Source of the DNA: Bordetella sp. LUAb4
GTDB taxonomy: Bacteria; Pseudomonadota; Gammaproteobacteria; Burkholderiales; Burkholderiaceae_B
DNA length: 64,000 nucleotides
Assembly (NCBI RefSeq): GCF_021325795.1
Contig: NZ_JAHPZX010000003.1
Location: forward strand, 372,001-436,000
Direction of reading: 5' to 3'
Made by a program: the position numbers and the translations under genes. Under the pieces are notes generated by a model. That model was given only the letters and a program-made list of their open reading frames with translations. It searched no databases and had not been told where the DNA came from. The first letter of the stretch is position 1; every line of letters begins with the position of its first letter. This document shows positions 35,026 to 44,654 of the stretch, one piece after another.

Positions 35026-37016
35026 TTCCTGGCCACCGGCTGCCCTTGCAGCACGGCCAGCAAGGCGCTGGTGGAATAAGGTTTTTCCAGCAGTTCGAAA
35101 TCCTGCACGCCTTTCTCGGCCAGCACATGGCTGTAGCCGCTGGTGAGCACCACGCGCAGGCCGGGCCAACGCTGGCGGATGGCCGCGCCCAGCTCGATGC
35201 CGCTCATGCCCGGCATGACCACGTCGGAGAACACCAGATCGAAGGCACCGTCCACGTGGGCCAGCGTGTCCAGCGCGCTGGCGCCGTCCGTGGCCCAGGT
35301 GACGTCCACACCCAGTTCGGTGAGTACGTTGCTGGCAAAACCGCCCACGGCTTCGTTGTCTTCCACCAGCAAGACCCGGCGCGCCACCAGGGGCGGAGTG
35401 GTAACAGCGTCCGCATCGGTGACGGTATCCGCATCGGCGGCGCCGGTGGCCGCTGACGGCTCCGACAGGGCGGTCGGCGTGACCCGCGGGAAATACAGCG
35501 TGAACGTCGTCCCCACCCCCAGTTCCGTCTGCACGTCGACCTCGCCGCCGGACTGCTTGGCGAAACCGTAGGCCTGGCTCAGGCCCAGGCCGGTGCCCTG
35601 GTTCACGCCCTTGGTGGTGAAGAACGGTTCGAAGATGCGCGACAGCACGTCGGGCGGAATGCCGCTACCCGTGTCCCTGACGCTGACCGCGACGAAAGCG
35701 CCCTGGGCGCCCGCATGATTGCGCACCGCCGGCAGCTTGTCCGTGTTCCACGCCGCGATGCGCAACGCGCCGCCGCGCGGCATGGCGTCGCGTGCGTTGA
35801 CGACCAGGTTCAATACGGCCGTCTCGAACTGGCTGGGATCGGCGCGGATCTGGTCCAGCCCTGCCGGCAGGTCGAGTTCCACTCGGATCGGCGAGCCCAC
35901 TGAAGTCAGGATGATGTGCTCCATCCCCTTCAAGCGTTGCGCCACGTCGAAGGTTTCCGGGCGCAGCGGTTGCTTGCGGGCGAAAGCCAGCAGTTGGCGC
36001 GTCAATTCCCCCGCGCGCGCAGCCGTGTCGACGATCGCCGCCAGAAAGCGGTCACGCTTTTCCGGCGCCAGGTCGGGACGGCGTAATAATTCGGCCGACG
36101 ACCGGATCACCGTCAGCAGGTTGTTGAAGTCGTGTGCCACGCCGCCGGTAAGGCGGCCGATGGCTTCCATCTTCTGCGCCTGGCTCAAGGCATCGCGGCT
36201 GCGGTCCAGTTCCAGCTGGGCCTCGCGCCGTTCCGTGACGTCGCGAGTGATCTTGGCATAGCCGAGGAAATTACCGCTTTCGTCATGGATGGGGTCGATC
36301 ACCACCATGGCCCAAAAGCGCCGCCCGCCTTTGCGCACGCGCCAGCCTTCATGCAGATACTTGCCCTTGATGCGCGCGGTTTCCAACGCGTGCCAGGGCT
36401 CGCCGCGCTCGCGGTCTTCGTCCGTGTAGAACATGGAGAAGTGGCGGCCAATCACTTCTTCTTCGCGATACCCCTTGATCGCCTGCGCGCCGGTATTCCA
36501 GTTGGAGATGCAGCCGTCCGGATCGAGCATGTAGATCGCGTAATCGCGCACGCCCTGCACCAGCAGGCGGAAGCGTTGTTCGCTGGCGAAAAGGGCATCG
36601 CGCGTCGCTTTCTTGTCGCTGATGTCGCGCGTGACCTTGGCATAACCGATGATGGTGCCGTCGGCCGCGCGCACGGGATCGATCACCACGCTGCACCAGA
36701 ACCGGCTGCCGTCCTTGCGCACGCGCCACCCTTCGGCTTCGAAGCTGCCGTGCTCGGCGGCCGTGCGCAGCGCGATGGCGGGCCGGCCGCTGGCGCGATC
36801 CTCTTCGGTGTAGAAGCGGGAGAAATGCTGGCCGATGATCTCGCTGGCCGAATAGCCCTTGAAGCGTTGCGCGCCCGGGTTCCAACTGCTCACGTAGCCG
36901 TTCGCATCGAGCAGGTAGATCGCGTAGTCACGAATGGCGTCGACCAGAAGCGTGGTGCGCTGGTCGTTGCTCATTTGCATCGTGGAAATGCGCGGCGCGG
37001 GAACGGGTTCGGTCAT
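34980..37016 (-). CDS. PAS-PAS hybrid sensor histidine kinase with C-terminal receiver
   Basis: The 678-residue cytoplasmic protein has no transmembrane helix. PAS1 (~25-140) and PAS2 (~150-265) are clearly duplicated: both contain 'DYAIY(L/M)LD', 'GWRVRK' and 'GYAK(V/I)TRD'. HisKA follows with '[14 protein letters not shown]' (phospho-acceptor His295). The ATPase domain has '[12 protein letters not shown]', '[11 protein letters not shown]' and '[11 protein letters not shown]'. The receiver has acidic residues near 'VEDNEA', phospho-acceptor Asp598 in '[12 protein letters not shown]' and Lys in 'LLEKPYS'. A repeat-like '[12 protein letters not shown]' linker joins kinase and receiver. No partner regulator is adjacent. 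The PAS ligand is unknown. Confidence 0.93.
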   Translation of the reverse strand: MTEPVPAPRISTMQMSNDQRTTLLVDAIRDYAIYLLDANGYVSSWNPGAQRFKGYSASEIIGQHFSRFYTEEDRASGRPAIALRTAAEHGSFEAEGWRVRKDGSRFWCSVVIDPVRAADGTIIGYAKVTRDISDKKATRDALFASEQRFRLLVQGVRDYAIYMLDPDGCISNWNTGAQAIKGYREEEVIGRHFSMFYTDEDRERGEPWHALETARIKGKYLHEGWRVRKGGRRFWAMVVIDPIHDESGNFLGYAKITRDVTERREAQLELDRSRDALSQAQKMEAIGRLTGGVAHDFNNLLTVIRSSAELLRRPDLAPEKRDRFLAAIVDTAARAGELTRQLLAFARKQPLRPETFDVAQRLKGMEHIILTSVGSPIRVELDLPAGLDQIRADPSQFETAVLNLVVNARDAMPRGGALRIAAWNTDKLPAVRNHAGAQGAFVAVSVRDTGSGIPPDVLSRIFEPFFTTKGVNQGTGLGLSQAYGFAKQSGGEVDVQTELGVGTTFTLYFPRVTPTALSEPSAATGAADADTVTDADAVTTPPLVARRVLLVEDNEAVGGFASNVLTELGVDVTWATDGASALDTLAHVDGAFDLVFSDVVMPGMSGIELGAAIRQRWPGLRVVLTSGYSHVLAEKGVQDFELLEKPYSTSALLAVLQGQPVARNQASASVAGAWRAMP

Positions 37017-37112
37017 CGTCTTCGGGTGGGCGGCGGATGCCGCTGGAAAGTCTAGCGCAAACCGGGGTCATTGCCCTGCTCATCCAGGGAAAACCTGCAC
37101 ATAAAAGACAAC

Positions 37113-38024
37113 TTATGCAATGAATCGCGGCGCCACCTTGTTCGCGATGTACTGCCGCAGCCAGGCATGGCCGCTGTCATCCTGATAACGCTCATGCCAA
37201 TACAGGCTTACCGACAAGGGCGGCAATTTCAGTGGCGGGTCCAGCAGGACCAGGCCGTTCTGCGCGGCGGCCGCCCGCGCGATGCTCAGGGGCATGGTGG
37301 AAATCAGGTCCGAGGCCGCCACCACATACGGGCAGACCATATAGCTGGACAGGGTAGCGGCCACCGTGCGCTGCCGATTATTGCTTTGCAGCAGCCGGTC
37401 GATGGCGCTGCTGAAGTAACCGGTATGCGCGGCCAGGTCCACATGGCCGTAGCGCAGATAGGCATCCAGGTTCCAGCGCCGCCGCAGGCAGGGATGCTGC
37501 TCGCGCACGATGCAGACGGCCGGCTCTTCGTAGAGAAAACGCGCGCGCAGATTGGGTGAGGGGTCGGGGAAATAGCCGGCCAGCAGTTCGACGTGGTTGG
37601 TGTCCAGCATGCTCATGCCGTGCAGCAGGCGCGCCGGCATGACCCGCAGACTGATGTGCGGGGCGTCCTGCGCCAGCCCCGGCAGCACGCGCGGCAGCAG
37701 GGTGAACTGCATATAGTCGGTGGCATAGAGCGACACCGTGCGCGTCGAACGGCGCGGGTCGAACGCTTCCTGCTCGCCCGTGGCCCGCCGCCAGCGCGCC
37801 AGCAGCGGTTGGAATTCCTGCAGCAAGGCCAGCCCTTGGGGCGTGGGTTGCCAGGACGTGTTCTCGCGCACCAGCAAGGGATCGTTGAACAGCTTGCGCA
37901 GGCGTCCCAAGGCCGCGCTCATGGCCGGCTGGCTGATGCCCACCTGCTCCGCCGCGCGCGACACGCTGCGACAGGTCATCAAGGCATCGAAGTGAACCAG
38001 CAGATTGAGGTCGGGATGCTTCAT
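37113..38024 (-). CDS. LysR-family transcriptional regulator
   Basis: The 303-residue protein starts with the LysR winged helix-turn-helix ('LNLLVHFDALMTCRSVSRAAEQVGISQPAMSAALGRLRKLF'-type region, residues ~6-62). The C-terminal effector domain resembles the NodD/SyrM-like subgroup. It is divergent from a Bug-hyuA-hyuB operon with 141 bp between start codons. It therefore probably controls that operon in response to the transported or hydrolysed compound. A short inverted repeat lies beside its start. Confidence 0.93.
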   Translation of the reverse strand: MKHPDLNLLVHFDALMTCRSVSRAAEQVGISQPAMSAALGRLRKLFNDPLLVRENTSWQPTPQGLALLQEFQPLLARWRRATGEQEAFDPRRSTRTVSLYATDYMQFTLLPRVLPGLAQDAPHISLRVMPARLLHGMSMLDTNHVELLAGYFPDPSPNLRARFLYEEPAVCIVREQHPCLRRRWNLDAYLRYGHVDLAAHTGYFSSAIDRLLQSNNRQRTVAATLSSYMVCPYVVAASDLISTMPLSIARAAAAQNGLVLLDPPLKLPPLSVSLYWHERYQDDSGHAWLRQYIANKVAPRFIA

Positions 38025-38033
38025 GTGGGCGAG

Positions 38034-38052
38034 ACATAAATGACGTTTATGT
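38034..38052. promoter_or_regulatory. Probable LysR-type binding site
   Basis: ACATAAA-TGACG-TTTATGT is a perfect 7-bp inverted repeat with five-base spacer, 10 bp upstream of the LysR start and about 115 bp upstream of the divergent Bug gene. It contains a T-N11-A core as LysR sites do. Function is inferred from position. Confidence 0.5.
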
Positions 38053-38165
38053 GACTATAGATGCAAAACGCAGACGGCTGGCCTGTCCGGATCCTAGGAT
38101 GTTCCCGTAGCCAAAAAGCCGGGGCCGACGTGGCCACCGTGTCACGACCTACAAGGGGAATACCG

Positions 38166-39149
38166 ATGAATGCAGGCTTTATCCGAAGATGCGGCGTCTT
38201 CGCCGTCGGCGCCACCTTGGCGCTCTCCACCCTGTCCGCCATGGCTGCCTGGCCCAATGACAAGATCATCCGCCTGGTGGTGCCCTTCGCCGCCGGCGGG
38301 TCGACCGACCTGATCGCGCGCAAGCTGGCCGAAGGCTTGAGCAAGCAGCTGGGCGGCAATGTGATCGTGGAAAACCGTCCTGGCGCGGGCGGCACGGTGG
38401 GTACCGATTACGTCGCGCGCCAGCCGGCCGACGGCTACACCATCCTGATGGGCTCCGTCAGCACGCACGGCAGCGCGCCGTGTATCTACGCCAAGCTGCC
38501 TTATGACGCCGGCCGCGACTTCACGCCACTGGCGGTCGTGGCGACCATACCCAACGTCATCGTGATCAACAAGGATGTGCCGGCCAACAATCTGCAGGAA
38601 TTCGTCCAGCTGCTGAAGAAGGATCCGGAGAAGTACACCTATGCCTCCAATGGTCCGGGCACGTCCAACCATCTGGCGTCGGCGCTGTTCACCAGCACCG
38701 CGGGCGTGAAGATGACGCACGTCCCGTACCGTGGCTCCGGCCCGGCATTGATCGATCTGCTGGGCGGCCAGGTCAACATGATGATGGACGTGGTGATGAC
38801 GTCCTACCCCTACATCAAGGAAGGCAAGATCCGCGCGCTGGCGGTGACCTCCACGCAACGCAGCAAGCTGCTGCCCGACGTGCCCACGGTGGCCGAGTCG
38901 GGCTATCCCGGCTTCGAGGCCATGGTCTGGTTCGGCATGCTGGCGCCCGCGCATCTGCCGACCGATATCCGCGACCGTCTCAGCAAGGCCATCGTCGATG
39001 TGCAGAATGGACCATCGCTCAAGCCCTATCTGGAAGAGCAGGGCGCTGAAGTGTCCAGCATCGCCAACGACGCTTTCGGCAGCATGATCAAAAGCGAAAC
39101 CGAGAAATGGTGCAAGGTCGTCAAGCAGGCCAATATCCGCCTCGATTGA
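38166..39149 (+). CDS. Bug-family solute-binding protein of the hyu operon
   Basis: The 327-residue periplasmic receptor begins at the ATG behind AAGGGGAA; an in-frame upstream ATG would add 35 residues before the signal peptide. Cleavage is near 'SAMAAWPND'. Blocks include 'IRLVVPFAAGGSTDLIARKLAE', 'VIVENRPGAGGTVGTDYVA', 'PYDAGRDFTPLAVVA', 'YASNGPGTSNHLAS' and 'VPYRGSGPALIDLLGGQVNMM'. It is followed by hyuA and hyuB, so its ligand may be a hydantoin, 5-oxoproline or another cyclic amide. No TctAB partners are encoded here. Confidence 0.93.
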   Translation: MNAGFIRRCGVFAVGATLALSTLSAMAAWPNDKIIRLVVPFAAGGSTDLIARKLAEGLSKQLGGNVIVENRPGAGGTVGTDYVARQPADGYTILMGSVSTHGSAPCIYAKLPYDAGRDFTPLAVVATIPNVIVINKDVPANNLQEFVQLLKKDPEKYTYASNGPGTSNHLASALFTSTAGVKMTHVPYRGSGPALIDLLGGQVNMMMDVVMTSYPYIKEGKIRALAVTSTQRSKLLPDVPTVAESGYPGFEAMVWFGMLAPAHLPTDIRDRLSKAIVDVQNGPSLKPYLEEQGAEVSSIANDAFGSMIKSETEKWCKVVKQANIRLD

Positions 39150-39215
39150 CGCTGGCCGCGCCGTTGCAGGCGCGGCGCGCCACCCCAACACCGATATCCA
39201 CAGGATGACAACGAT

Positions 39216-41321
39216 ATGTACCGTATCGGCATAGACGTCGGAGGCACGTTCACCGACTTCACCATGATAGACGAGGGTACCGGCGAAGCCGGCGCCGGCC
39301 TCGCCAATACAGACGGTGCCCTTGCTGGCCGCGCCACTACCGGCCGTGTCCATTTCCACAAAGTCCCATCGACGCCGCATGATCCTTCGCAGGCCATCGC
39401 CACCGGCATCGAAGGGATGTTGCGCGAGCATGGTGTGCACCCCTCGCAGGTGTCGCACGTCGGCCATGGCACCACCGTTGCGACCAATCTGATCATCGAA
39501 CGCAAGGGCGCGGCGGTGGGCCTGATCACCACGCGCGGCTTCCGTGACGTACTGGAGATCGGCCGCCAGACCCGCCCGCATCTGTACGACTACAGCGTCG
39601 GCAAGCCCCCGGTGGCGGTGCCGCGCCAGTTCCGCATCGAAGTGGGCGAGCGCATCGAAGCCAGCGGCCGCGTGCGTGAGGCGCTGGACGAAACCGCGGT
39701 GCGACAGGCGGCGCGGTATTTCGGTGAACAAGGCATAGCCGCGGTCACGATCTGCTTTCTGCATTCCTATCGCAATCCCGCGCACGAACAGCGCGCCCGC
39801 CAGATCGTCGCCGAGGAGATGCCTGACGCGTACATCAGCCTGTCCAGCGAAGTGCTGCCGGAGTTCCGCGAATACGAGCGCCTGTCGACCACGGTGCTCA
39901 ACGCCGCCGTGGGCCCGCGCATGGCACGCTATCTGGAATTGTTCCTGCAACGCGTGCGGGAACTGGGCATCGCCCATGAACCGCACACGGTGCACTCGAA
40001 CGGCGGCCTGATGTCGATCGCCAGCGTACGCCAATTCCCGGTGCGTACCTGCCTGTCGGGCCCGGCCGCCGGCGTGGTGGGCGCGGCGGCGGTGGGACGC
40101 GTGATCGGGAGCCCCAATCTGGTGACCTTCGATGTGGGCGGTACCAGCACCGACGTTTCCCTGATCTGCGACGGCAAGCCGCTGTTCACGTCGCATCGCC
40201 AGGTGGCCGGCTATCCGGTGAAGACGCCCATGGTCGATATCCACGTCATCGGCGCGGGCGGCGGCAGCATCGCCTGGATGGACGACGCCGGCGCGCTCAA
40301 GGTAGGCCCGCACAGCGCTGGTGCGGTGCCCGGGCCGGTGGGCTATGGCCGCGGCGGCGTCGAGCCGACCATCACCGATGCCGAGATCGCCTTGCAGCGT
40401 CTGAATCCCGTGTCCTTGCTCGATGGCCGCATGCCCGTGTTTGCCAAGGAAGCACGCACCGTCATCGAGGAAAAAGTCGGCAAGCCGCTGGGCCTGGGCG
40501 TGGAAGCCGCGGCCGAAGGCATCCTGCGCATCGCCACCGCCAACATGAGCCGCGCCATCCGCGCGGTGTCGACCGAACGTGGCCATGATCTGTCGCGTTT
40601 CGCGCTGTTCGCCTTCGGCGGCGCGGGCCCGCTGCACGCGGTGGAAGTGGCCGAAGAGTGCGGCATCCCACGCGTCATCGTGCCGCAGGAGCCGGGCACC
40701 ATGTGCGCGCGCGGCATCCTGCTCAGCGACATTTCCTTCGACTTCGTGCGTAGCGAGATCACGCTGGCCAGGCCGGAAGGCTGGACCAATGTGGCTGCCA
40801 TCTTCGACGCGCTGCGCGACCAGGCGCAAAGCTGGCTGGCGACCGAAGGCGTGTCCGCGGCGCTGCGGGCCACGCATTGCGCCATCGACGCGCGCTACGA
40901 AGGCCAGAACTTCGAAGTGCAGGTGCCGCTGGACGACATCGGTCCGGACGGCCTGGCGGCCTTCATTGCCGCGTTCGGCCAGGCCCATGAACGCGAGTAC
41001 GGCTACACCGTGGACGACCGCGCCATCCAGATCATCAATTGCCGCGTGCAGGCGGTGGGGCAGGTCATCAAGGCCCCCCTGGCGCCGCGCCATGTCGACG
41101 GCACGGTGGACGGCGCCCGCATCGGTGCGCGTTCCAGCTACTTCGGCGCCACGCATGGCTGGGTCGACACGCCCGTGTTCGACCGCAACCGCCTGCCCAC
41201 GGGCGTGGCCTTCCGGGGCCCGGCCCTGGTCGAGGAAATGAGTTCCACCACGATCATCGGTGTCGGCCATCACGCCATCGTCGATGACTACGGCAACCTG
41301 ATCATCACCCTGCGAGGTTAG
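39216..41321 (+). CDS. hyuA: Hydantoinase A/5-oxoprolinase family protein, subunit A
   Basis: The 701-residue protein has the actin-like ATPase fold of the HyuA/OXP family: 'IGIDVGGTFTDFTMID' near the N-terminus, 'VGHGTTVATNLIIERKG', 'VTFDVGGTSTDVSLICDG' and 'FALFAFGGAGPLHAVEVAEE'. Family members use ATP to open cyclic amides such as 5-oxoproline or N-methylhydantoin, or to carboxylate ketones such as acetone or acetophenone, together with a HyuB subunit. Which reaction applies cannot be decided from sequence alone. The gene ends five bases before hyuB. Confidence 0.92.
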   Translation: MYRIGIDVGGTFTDFTMIDEGTGEAGAGLANTDGALAGRATTGRVHFHKVPSTPHDPSQAIATGIEGMLREHGVHPSQVSHVGHGTTVATNLIIERKGAAVGLITTRGFRDVLEIGRQTRPHLYDYSVGKPPVAVPRQFRIEVGERIEASGRVREALDETAVRQAARYFGEQGIAAVTICFLHSYRNPAHEQRARQIVAEEMPDAYISLSSEVLPEFREYERLSTTVLNAAVGPRMARYLELFLQRVRELGIAHEPHTVHSNGGLMSIASVRQFPVRTCLSGPAAGVVGAAAVGRVIGSPNLVTFDVGGTSTDVSLICDGKPLFTSHRQVAGYPVKTPMVDIHVIGAGGGSIAWMDDAGALKVGPHSAGAVPGPVGYGRGGVEPTITDAEIALQRLNPVSLLDGRMPVFAKEARTVIEEKVGKPLGLGVEAAAEGILRIATANMSRAIRAVSTERGHDLSRFALFAFGGAGPLHAVEVAEECGIPRVIVPQEPGTMCARGILLSDISFDFVRSEITLARPEGWTNVAAIFDALRDQAQSWLATEGVSAALRATHCAIDARYEGQNFEVQVPLDDIGPDGLAAFIAAFGQAHEREYGYTVDDRAIQIINCRVQAVGQVIKAPLAPRHVDGTVDGARIGARSSYFGATHGWVDTPVFDRNRLPTGVAFRGPALVEEMSSTTIIGVGHHAIVDDYGNLIITLRG

Positions 41322-41325
41322 GACC

Positions 41326-43083
41326 ATGACCGAGATCCAACGCACTGACGACGATCTGGCCGATCCTATCGGCATGGAGGTTTTCTGCAACCGGCTGCTG
41401 TCGATTACGGAAGACATGAACAACACCCTGGTGCGAGCCTCGTTCTCCACCAACATCAAGGAACGCAAGGACTGCTCGGTGGCACTGTTCGACGCCGCCG
41501 GCCGGCTGGTGGCGCAGGGCACGCAGATTCCCCTGCATCTGGGTTCGCTGGACGGCGCCATGCGCGCCATCCTGACGCATTTCCCGGTGGAGAAAATCGT
41601 CGATGGCGATATCTTCATCTGCAACGATCCCTACCTGGCCAACGGCAGTCACCTGCCGGACATCAACATCGTCACGCCGGTATTCTGGGAAGGCACGCTG
41701 CGCTTCTTCGCGGCCAATATCGCCCACCATTCCGACGTCGGCGGTCCCGTGCCGGGGTCGATCGCGGGTGGGTTGGGTTCCATCTTCGCCGAAGGCATCC
41801 GCATTCCGGTCAGCCGCATCGCCCGGGCCGGGCAGATCGACGAAGACCTGTTCAATCTGATCTGTGCCAACACGCGCGATCCTGAAGAACGCCTGCTCGA
41901 TCTGCGGGTGCAGATGGCCACCAACCGCCGCGGCGCCGCCGCGGTGCAAGGCCTGATCCGCCAGATGGGTCTGGACGCCGTGCTGCGCTCGGTCGACGAC
42001 GTCATCCGCTATACGCGCCGCCGCCTGCTCAATCGCATCGCTGAATTGAAGCAGGGCAGCTACACCTTCCACAGCGACCTGGACGACGACGGCATGGGCG
42101 GCGATCCCGTGCGCATCCAGGTCACGCTGACAGTACGCCCGCAGGGCCTGCATTTCGATTTCACGGGGTCGGGCAAACAGGCGCGCGGCGCCATGAACCT
42201 GCCGGTGAACGCCTTGCGCGCGTCGGTGTACTACGCGGTGAAGGCTTTGCTGGACCCCGACATCGCGCCCAATGCCGGCTTGTTCGAGCCCATCACGGTG
42301 GAGGCGCCCCTGGGCACCATCACCAATCCCGAACATCCCGCCGCCGTGGGGGCGCGGTCGATCACCGCGCAGAAGGTCGCCGGCGCCATCTTCGGCGCTT
42401 TCCGTGGCCTATTGCCGCCGGAAAAAATCATGGCATCGGGCAATGATTGCTGCCCGGCCATCGTGTTTTCCGGCAAATGGGGCACGCGGCCTGGCGAGTT
42501 CGTGTATCTGGAAACCCTGGGCGGCGGCGCCGGCGCGCGCTACGACAGCGATGGCATGGACGCCATCCACGTGCACATGACGAACACGTCCAATCTGCCG
42601 GTGGAGGCGCTGGAGAACGAGTATCCGCTGCTGATGGACGAGTACGCGATGATTCCCGATTCGGGCGGCGCCGGGCGCACGCGCGGTGGCATGTCCATCG
42701 CCAAGCAGATTCGCGCGCTGGTGCCGGGCATCGTGTTTTCCGCCCGTTCGGACAGCCATACCGTGGGTGTGGCGACCGGCGTGGACGGTGGCGCCGACGG
42801 CCGCCGCGCGCGCTTGTTGCGCAACTTCGGCACCGCGCGGCAGGAGGAGTTGTTTTCCAAGACCGCCAACATCACGCTGCAGGCGGATGAGAGTGTGCGC
42901 ATCGAAACACCGGGGGGCGGCGGCTATGGCGCTCCGGCGGCACGTGCCGACCGCGCCCTGCAGCGCGACCTGCTCGACGGCAAGGTCACCCTGGCGGCCG
43001 CGCAGTCCGCCTACGGGGCCAGTGTCGAAGCCTTGGCGACCGTGGCCGGACCGGTGCTCAAGCCGGCGGGCGGCAAGGGCTGA
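41326..43083 (+). CDS. hyuB: Hydantoinase B/5-oxoprolinase family protein, subunit B
   Basis: The 585-residue protein is the partner subunit of the HyuA/HyuB family. 'EVFCNRLLSITEDMNNTLVRASFSTNIKERKDCS'-type N-terminus, 'GDIFICNDPYLANGSHLPDI', 'FFAANIAHHSDVGGPVPGS', 'FDFTGSGKQARGAMNLP' and 'RIETPGGGGYG' are standard. Asn/His/Asp residues in the 'CNDPY' and 'AHHSD' segments are likely metal ligands. It follows hyuA with four intervening bases behind a weak GAGG site. It ends the LysR-controlled operon. Confidence 0.92.
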   Translation: MTEIQRTDDDLADPIGMEVFCNRLLSITEDMNNTLVRASFSTNIKERKDCSVALFDAAGRLVAQGTQIPLHLGSLDGAMRAILTHFPVEKIVDGDIFICNDPYLANGSHLPDINIVTPVFWEGTLRFFAANIAHHSDVGGPVPGSIAGGLGSIFAEGIRIPVSRIARAGQIDEDLFNLICANTRDPEERLLDLRVQMATNRRGAAAVQGLIRQMGLDAVLRSVDDVIRYTRRRLLNRIAELKQGSYTFHSDLDDDGMGGDPVRIQVTLTVRPQGLHFDFTGSGKQARGAMNLPVNALRASVYYAVKALLDPDIAPNAGLFEPITVEAPLGTITNPEHPAAVGARSITAQKVAGAIFGAFRGLLPPEKIMASGNDCCPAIVFSGKWGTRPGEFVYLETLGGGAGARYDSDGMDAIHVHMTNTSNLPVEALENEYPLLMDEYAMIPDSGGAGRTRGGMSIAKQIRALVPGIVFSARSDSHTVGVATGVDGGADGRRARLLRNFGTARQEELFSKTANITLQADESVRIETPGGGGYGAPAARADRALQRDLLDGKVTLAAAQSAYGASVEALATVAGPVLKPAGGKG

Positions 43084-43108
43084 GGCAAGCGCCGTCCGCC
43101 GGTCGGCT

Positions 43109-43438
43109 TCAGTCGACGATGAACAGCTTGGCGCCGCCGTCGGTCGACGAGCGGTGCGCTTCGGCCTGGTCGGCCACCTGGTAGCTCATGCCTGGCAACA
43201 GCGTGAAACGGCGGCCGTCTTCCAATTCCGTATCCAGGCGCCCTTCCAGGCACAGCAGGATGTGGCCCTTGCTGCACCAGTGGTCGGCCAGGTAGCCGGG
43301 GGTGTACTCCACCATGCGCACGCGGATGTCGCCAAACTGGCGCGTGCGCCATAGCGCATGGCCGGTGTCGCCGGCGTGCCGGGTGGGTTCGATGGTGGAC
43401 CAGTCCGTGGTGCCGAAGGGGATGTTGTTGATCTGCAT
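43109..43438 (-). CDS. DHCW-motif-type cupin protein
   Basis: The 109-residue protein has the small cupin beta-barrel. Motif 1 is around 'YLADHWCSKGHILLCLEGRLDTEL' (two His, one Glu-like position) and motif 2 around 'LLPGMSYQVADQAEAHRSS'. A 'DHWC' sequence is distinctive of this subgroup. Metal binding is plausible through His residues; the reaction is unknown. The ATG at 43438 is preferred over a TTG five codons upstream that would overlap yajQ. It is downstream of yajQ on the same strand, 11 bp away. Confidence 0.8.
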   Translation of the reverse strand: MQINNIPFGTTDWSTIEPTRHAGDTGHALWRTRQFGDIRVRMVEYTPGYLADHWCSKGHILLCLEGRLDTELEDGRRFTLLPGMSYQVADQAEAHRSSTDGGAKLFIVD

Positions 43439-43449
43439 GCCTGCTTCTC

Positions 43450-43932
43450 TCAATCGCGGAAGTTATCGAATTGCAGCGGCAGGTCGACGTCCGTTTTCTT
43501 CAGCAGCTGGATGGCCGTCTGCAGATCGTCGCGCTTCTTGCCGGTGACGCGCAGCTTGTCGCCGGTGATCTGCGTTTCCACCTTGAGCTTGGCGGCCTTG
43601 ATGGCGGCGATCAGCTTCTTGGAAACGGCCTGTTCGATGCCTTGCTTGAGCGTGATCTTCTGGCGAGCGCCGCCCAGGTTGACGTTGGCGTCGGCCACGT
43701 CGATGCAACGCGGATCGATGCCGCGCGCGGTCAGGCGGCCGCGCAGGATGTCCAGCATCTGCTTGAGCTGGAATTCGGAAGGCGCGACCTGGGTGACCAC
43801 GAACTCTTCCAATTCGTATTTGGCGTCGGTCCCCTTGAAATCGAAACGGGTCGACAGTTCACGGTTGGCCTGGTCGATGGCGTTGCTCAATTCGTGTTTG
43901 TTGACTTCGGAAACGACGTCAAAAGAAGGCAT
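43450..43932 (-). CDS. yajQ: YajQ-family nucleotide-binding protein
   Basis: The 160-residue cytoplasmic protein begins 'MPSFDVVSEVNKHELSNAIDQANRE' and contains 'RFDFKGTDA', 'SEFQLKQMLDILRGRLTARGID' and 'VRVTGKKRDDLQTAIQLLK'-type blocks. Members of the family have been reported to bind cyclic di-GMP and to modulate transcription factors in Xanthomonas; here the role is unknown. Length is exactly family-typical. An in-frame extension upstream lacks a ribosome-binding site and is rejected. Confidence 0.95.
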   Translation of the reverse strand: MPSFDVVSEVNKHELSNAIDQANRELSTRFDFKGTDAKYELEEFVVTQVAPSEFQLKQMLDILRGRLTARGIDPRCIDVADANVNLGGARQKITLKQGIEQAVSKKLIAAIKAAKLKVETQITGDKLRVTGKKRDDLQTAIQLLKKTDVDLPLQFDNFRD

Positions 43933-44149
43933 GATGGTGTCCTGTTGCAATGATGAAACGTGCGGGGCGCGGCGGTAAGCTGATTCAGGGACGCCTGATT
44001 CGACTGGGCCCGCCCTTGGGCAAAGCGCTGCGGCAAGCCCCCGGTAGCAAGCCGCTACAAAAGCCGGCATTTTCCCACGCTTGACGCTGGCCCGCGACTT
44101 GCCCGCGACCGCGTTATGCTAACTCTCCGCACGGCAAGAGGAAAATCCC

Positions 44150-44653
44150 ATGCAATCTGGCCACCCGATCTCTTCGAGGCAGGTCGCGATCAGACAACGC
44201 GCGCAGCGCACCATCGCCCTGTTCGAAGCGTTCAAGGGCCTGGCGGCGCTGGCGGCCAGCATCGGTCTGCTGGGCCTGCTGCACCACGATCTGCGTCAAA
44301 TCGTGATCGATCTCATCGGCCACTTCGGACTGGACCCCGGCGGCCGTTATCCGCATACGCTGCTGCACTATGCCGACGTGCTGCAGGACACCAGCGTGCG
44401 CCTGCTGGTCAGCCTGGCCGGCGCCTACGTCGCCGTGCGCCTGATCGAGGCCTATGGCCTGTGGCATGACCGGGTCTGGGGGGAATGGCTGGGCGCGCTG
44501 TCGGGAGCTATCTACATCCCTTTCGAGGTGCGCCACCTGGTGCATTCACCGTCTGTGTTTTCCGCCCTGGTGGTGCTGGCGAACGTCCTCATCGTGCTGT
44601 TCCTGGCATCGCAGCTGTGGCGGCGCCGGCGCGGCGGCCTGGCGCGCGCCTGA
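44150..44653 (+). CDS. DUF2127-family membrane protein
   Basis: The 167-residue protein has four predicted membrane segments (residues ~22-45, ~75-100, ~110-130 and ~135-158) and an Arg-rich C-terminus. 'FEAFKGLAALAASIGLLGLLHHD' and 'EAYGLWHDRVWGEWLGALSGAIYIPFE' match the DUF2127 pattern. Function is unknown. AAGAGGAAA precedes the ATG. It converges with cysW, with one base between the stop codons. Confidence 0.85.
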   Translation: MQSGHPISSRQVAIRQRAQRTIALFEAFKGLAALAASIGLLGLLHHDLRQIVIDLIGHFGLDPGGRYPHTLLHYADVLQDTSVRLLVSLAGAYVAVRLIEAYGLWHDRVWGEWLGALSGAIYIPFEVRHLVHSPSVFSALVVLANVLIVLFLASQLWRRRRGGLARA

Positions 44654-44654
44654 G

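Noticed and set aside
38142-41624. A 1160-codon open frame antisense to the Bug-hyuA genes
   Set aside because: It mirrors GC3-biased codons of the plus-strand genes, has no family motif and gives an Arg/His/Asp-rich product typical of shadow frames.
43933-44070. An in-frame extension that would lengthen yajQ by 46 residues
   Set aside because: Homologues start at 'MPSFDVVSEVNK' and no ribosome-binding site lies before the upstream codon.
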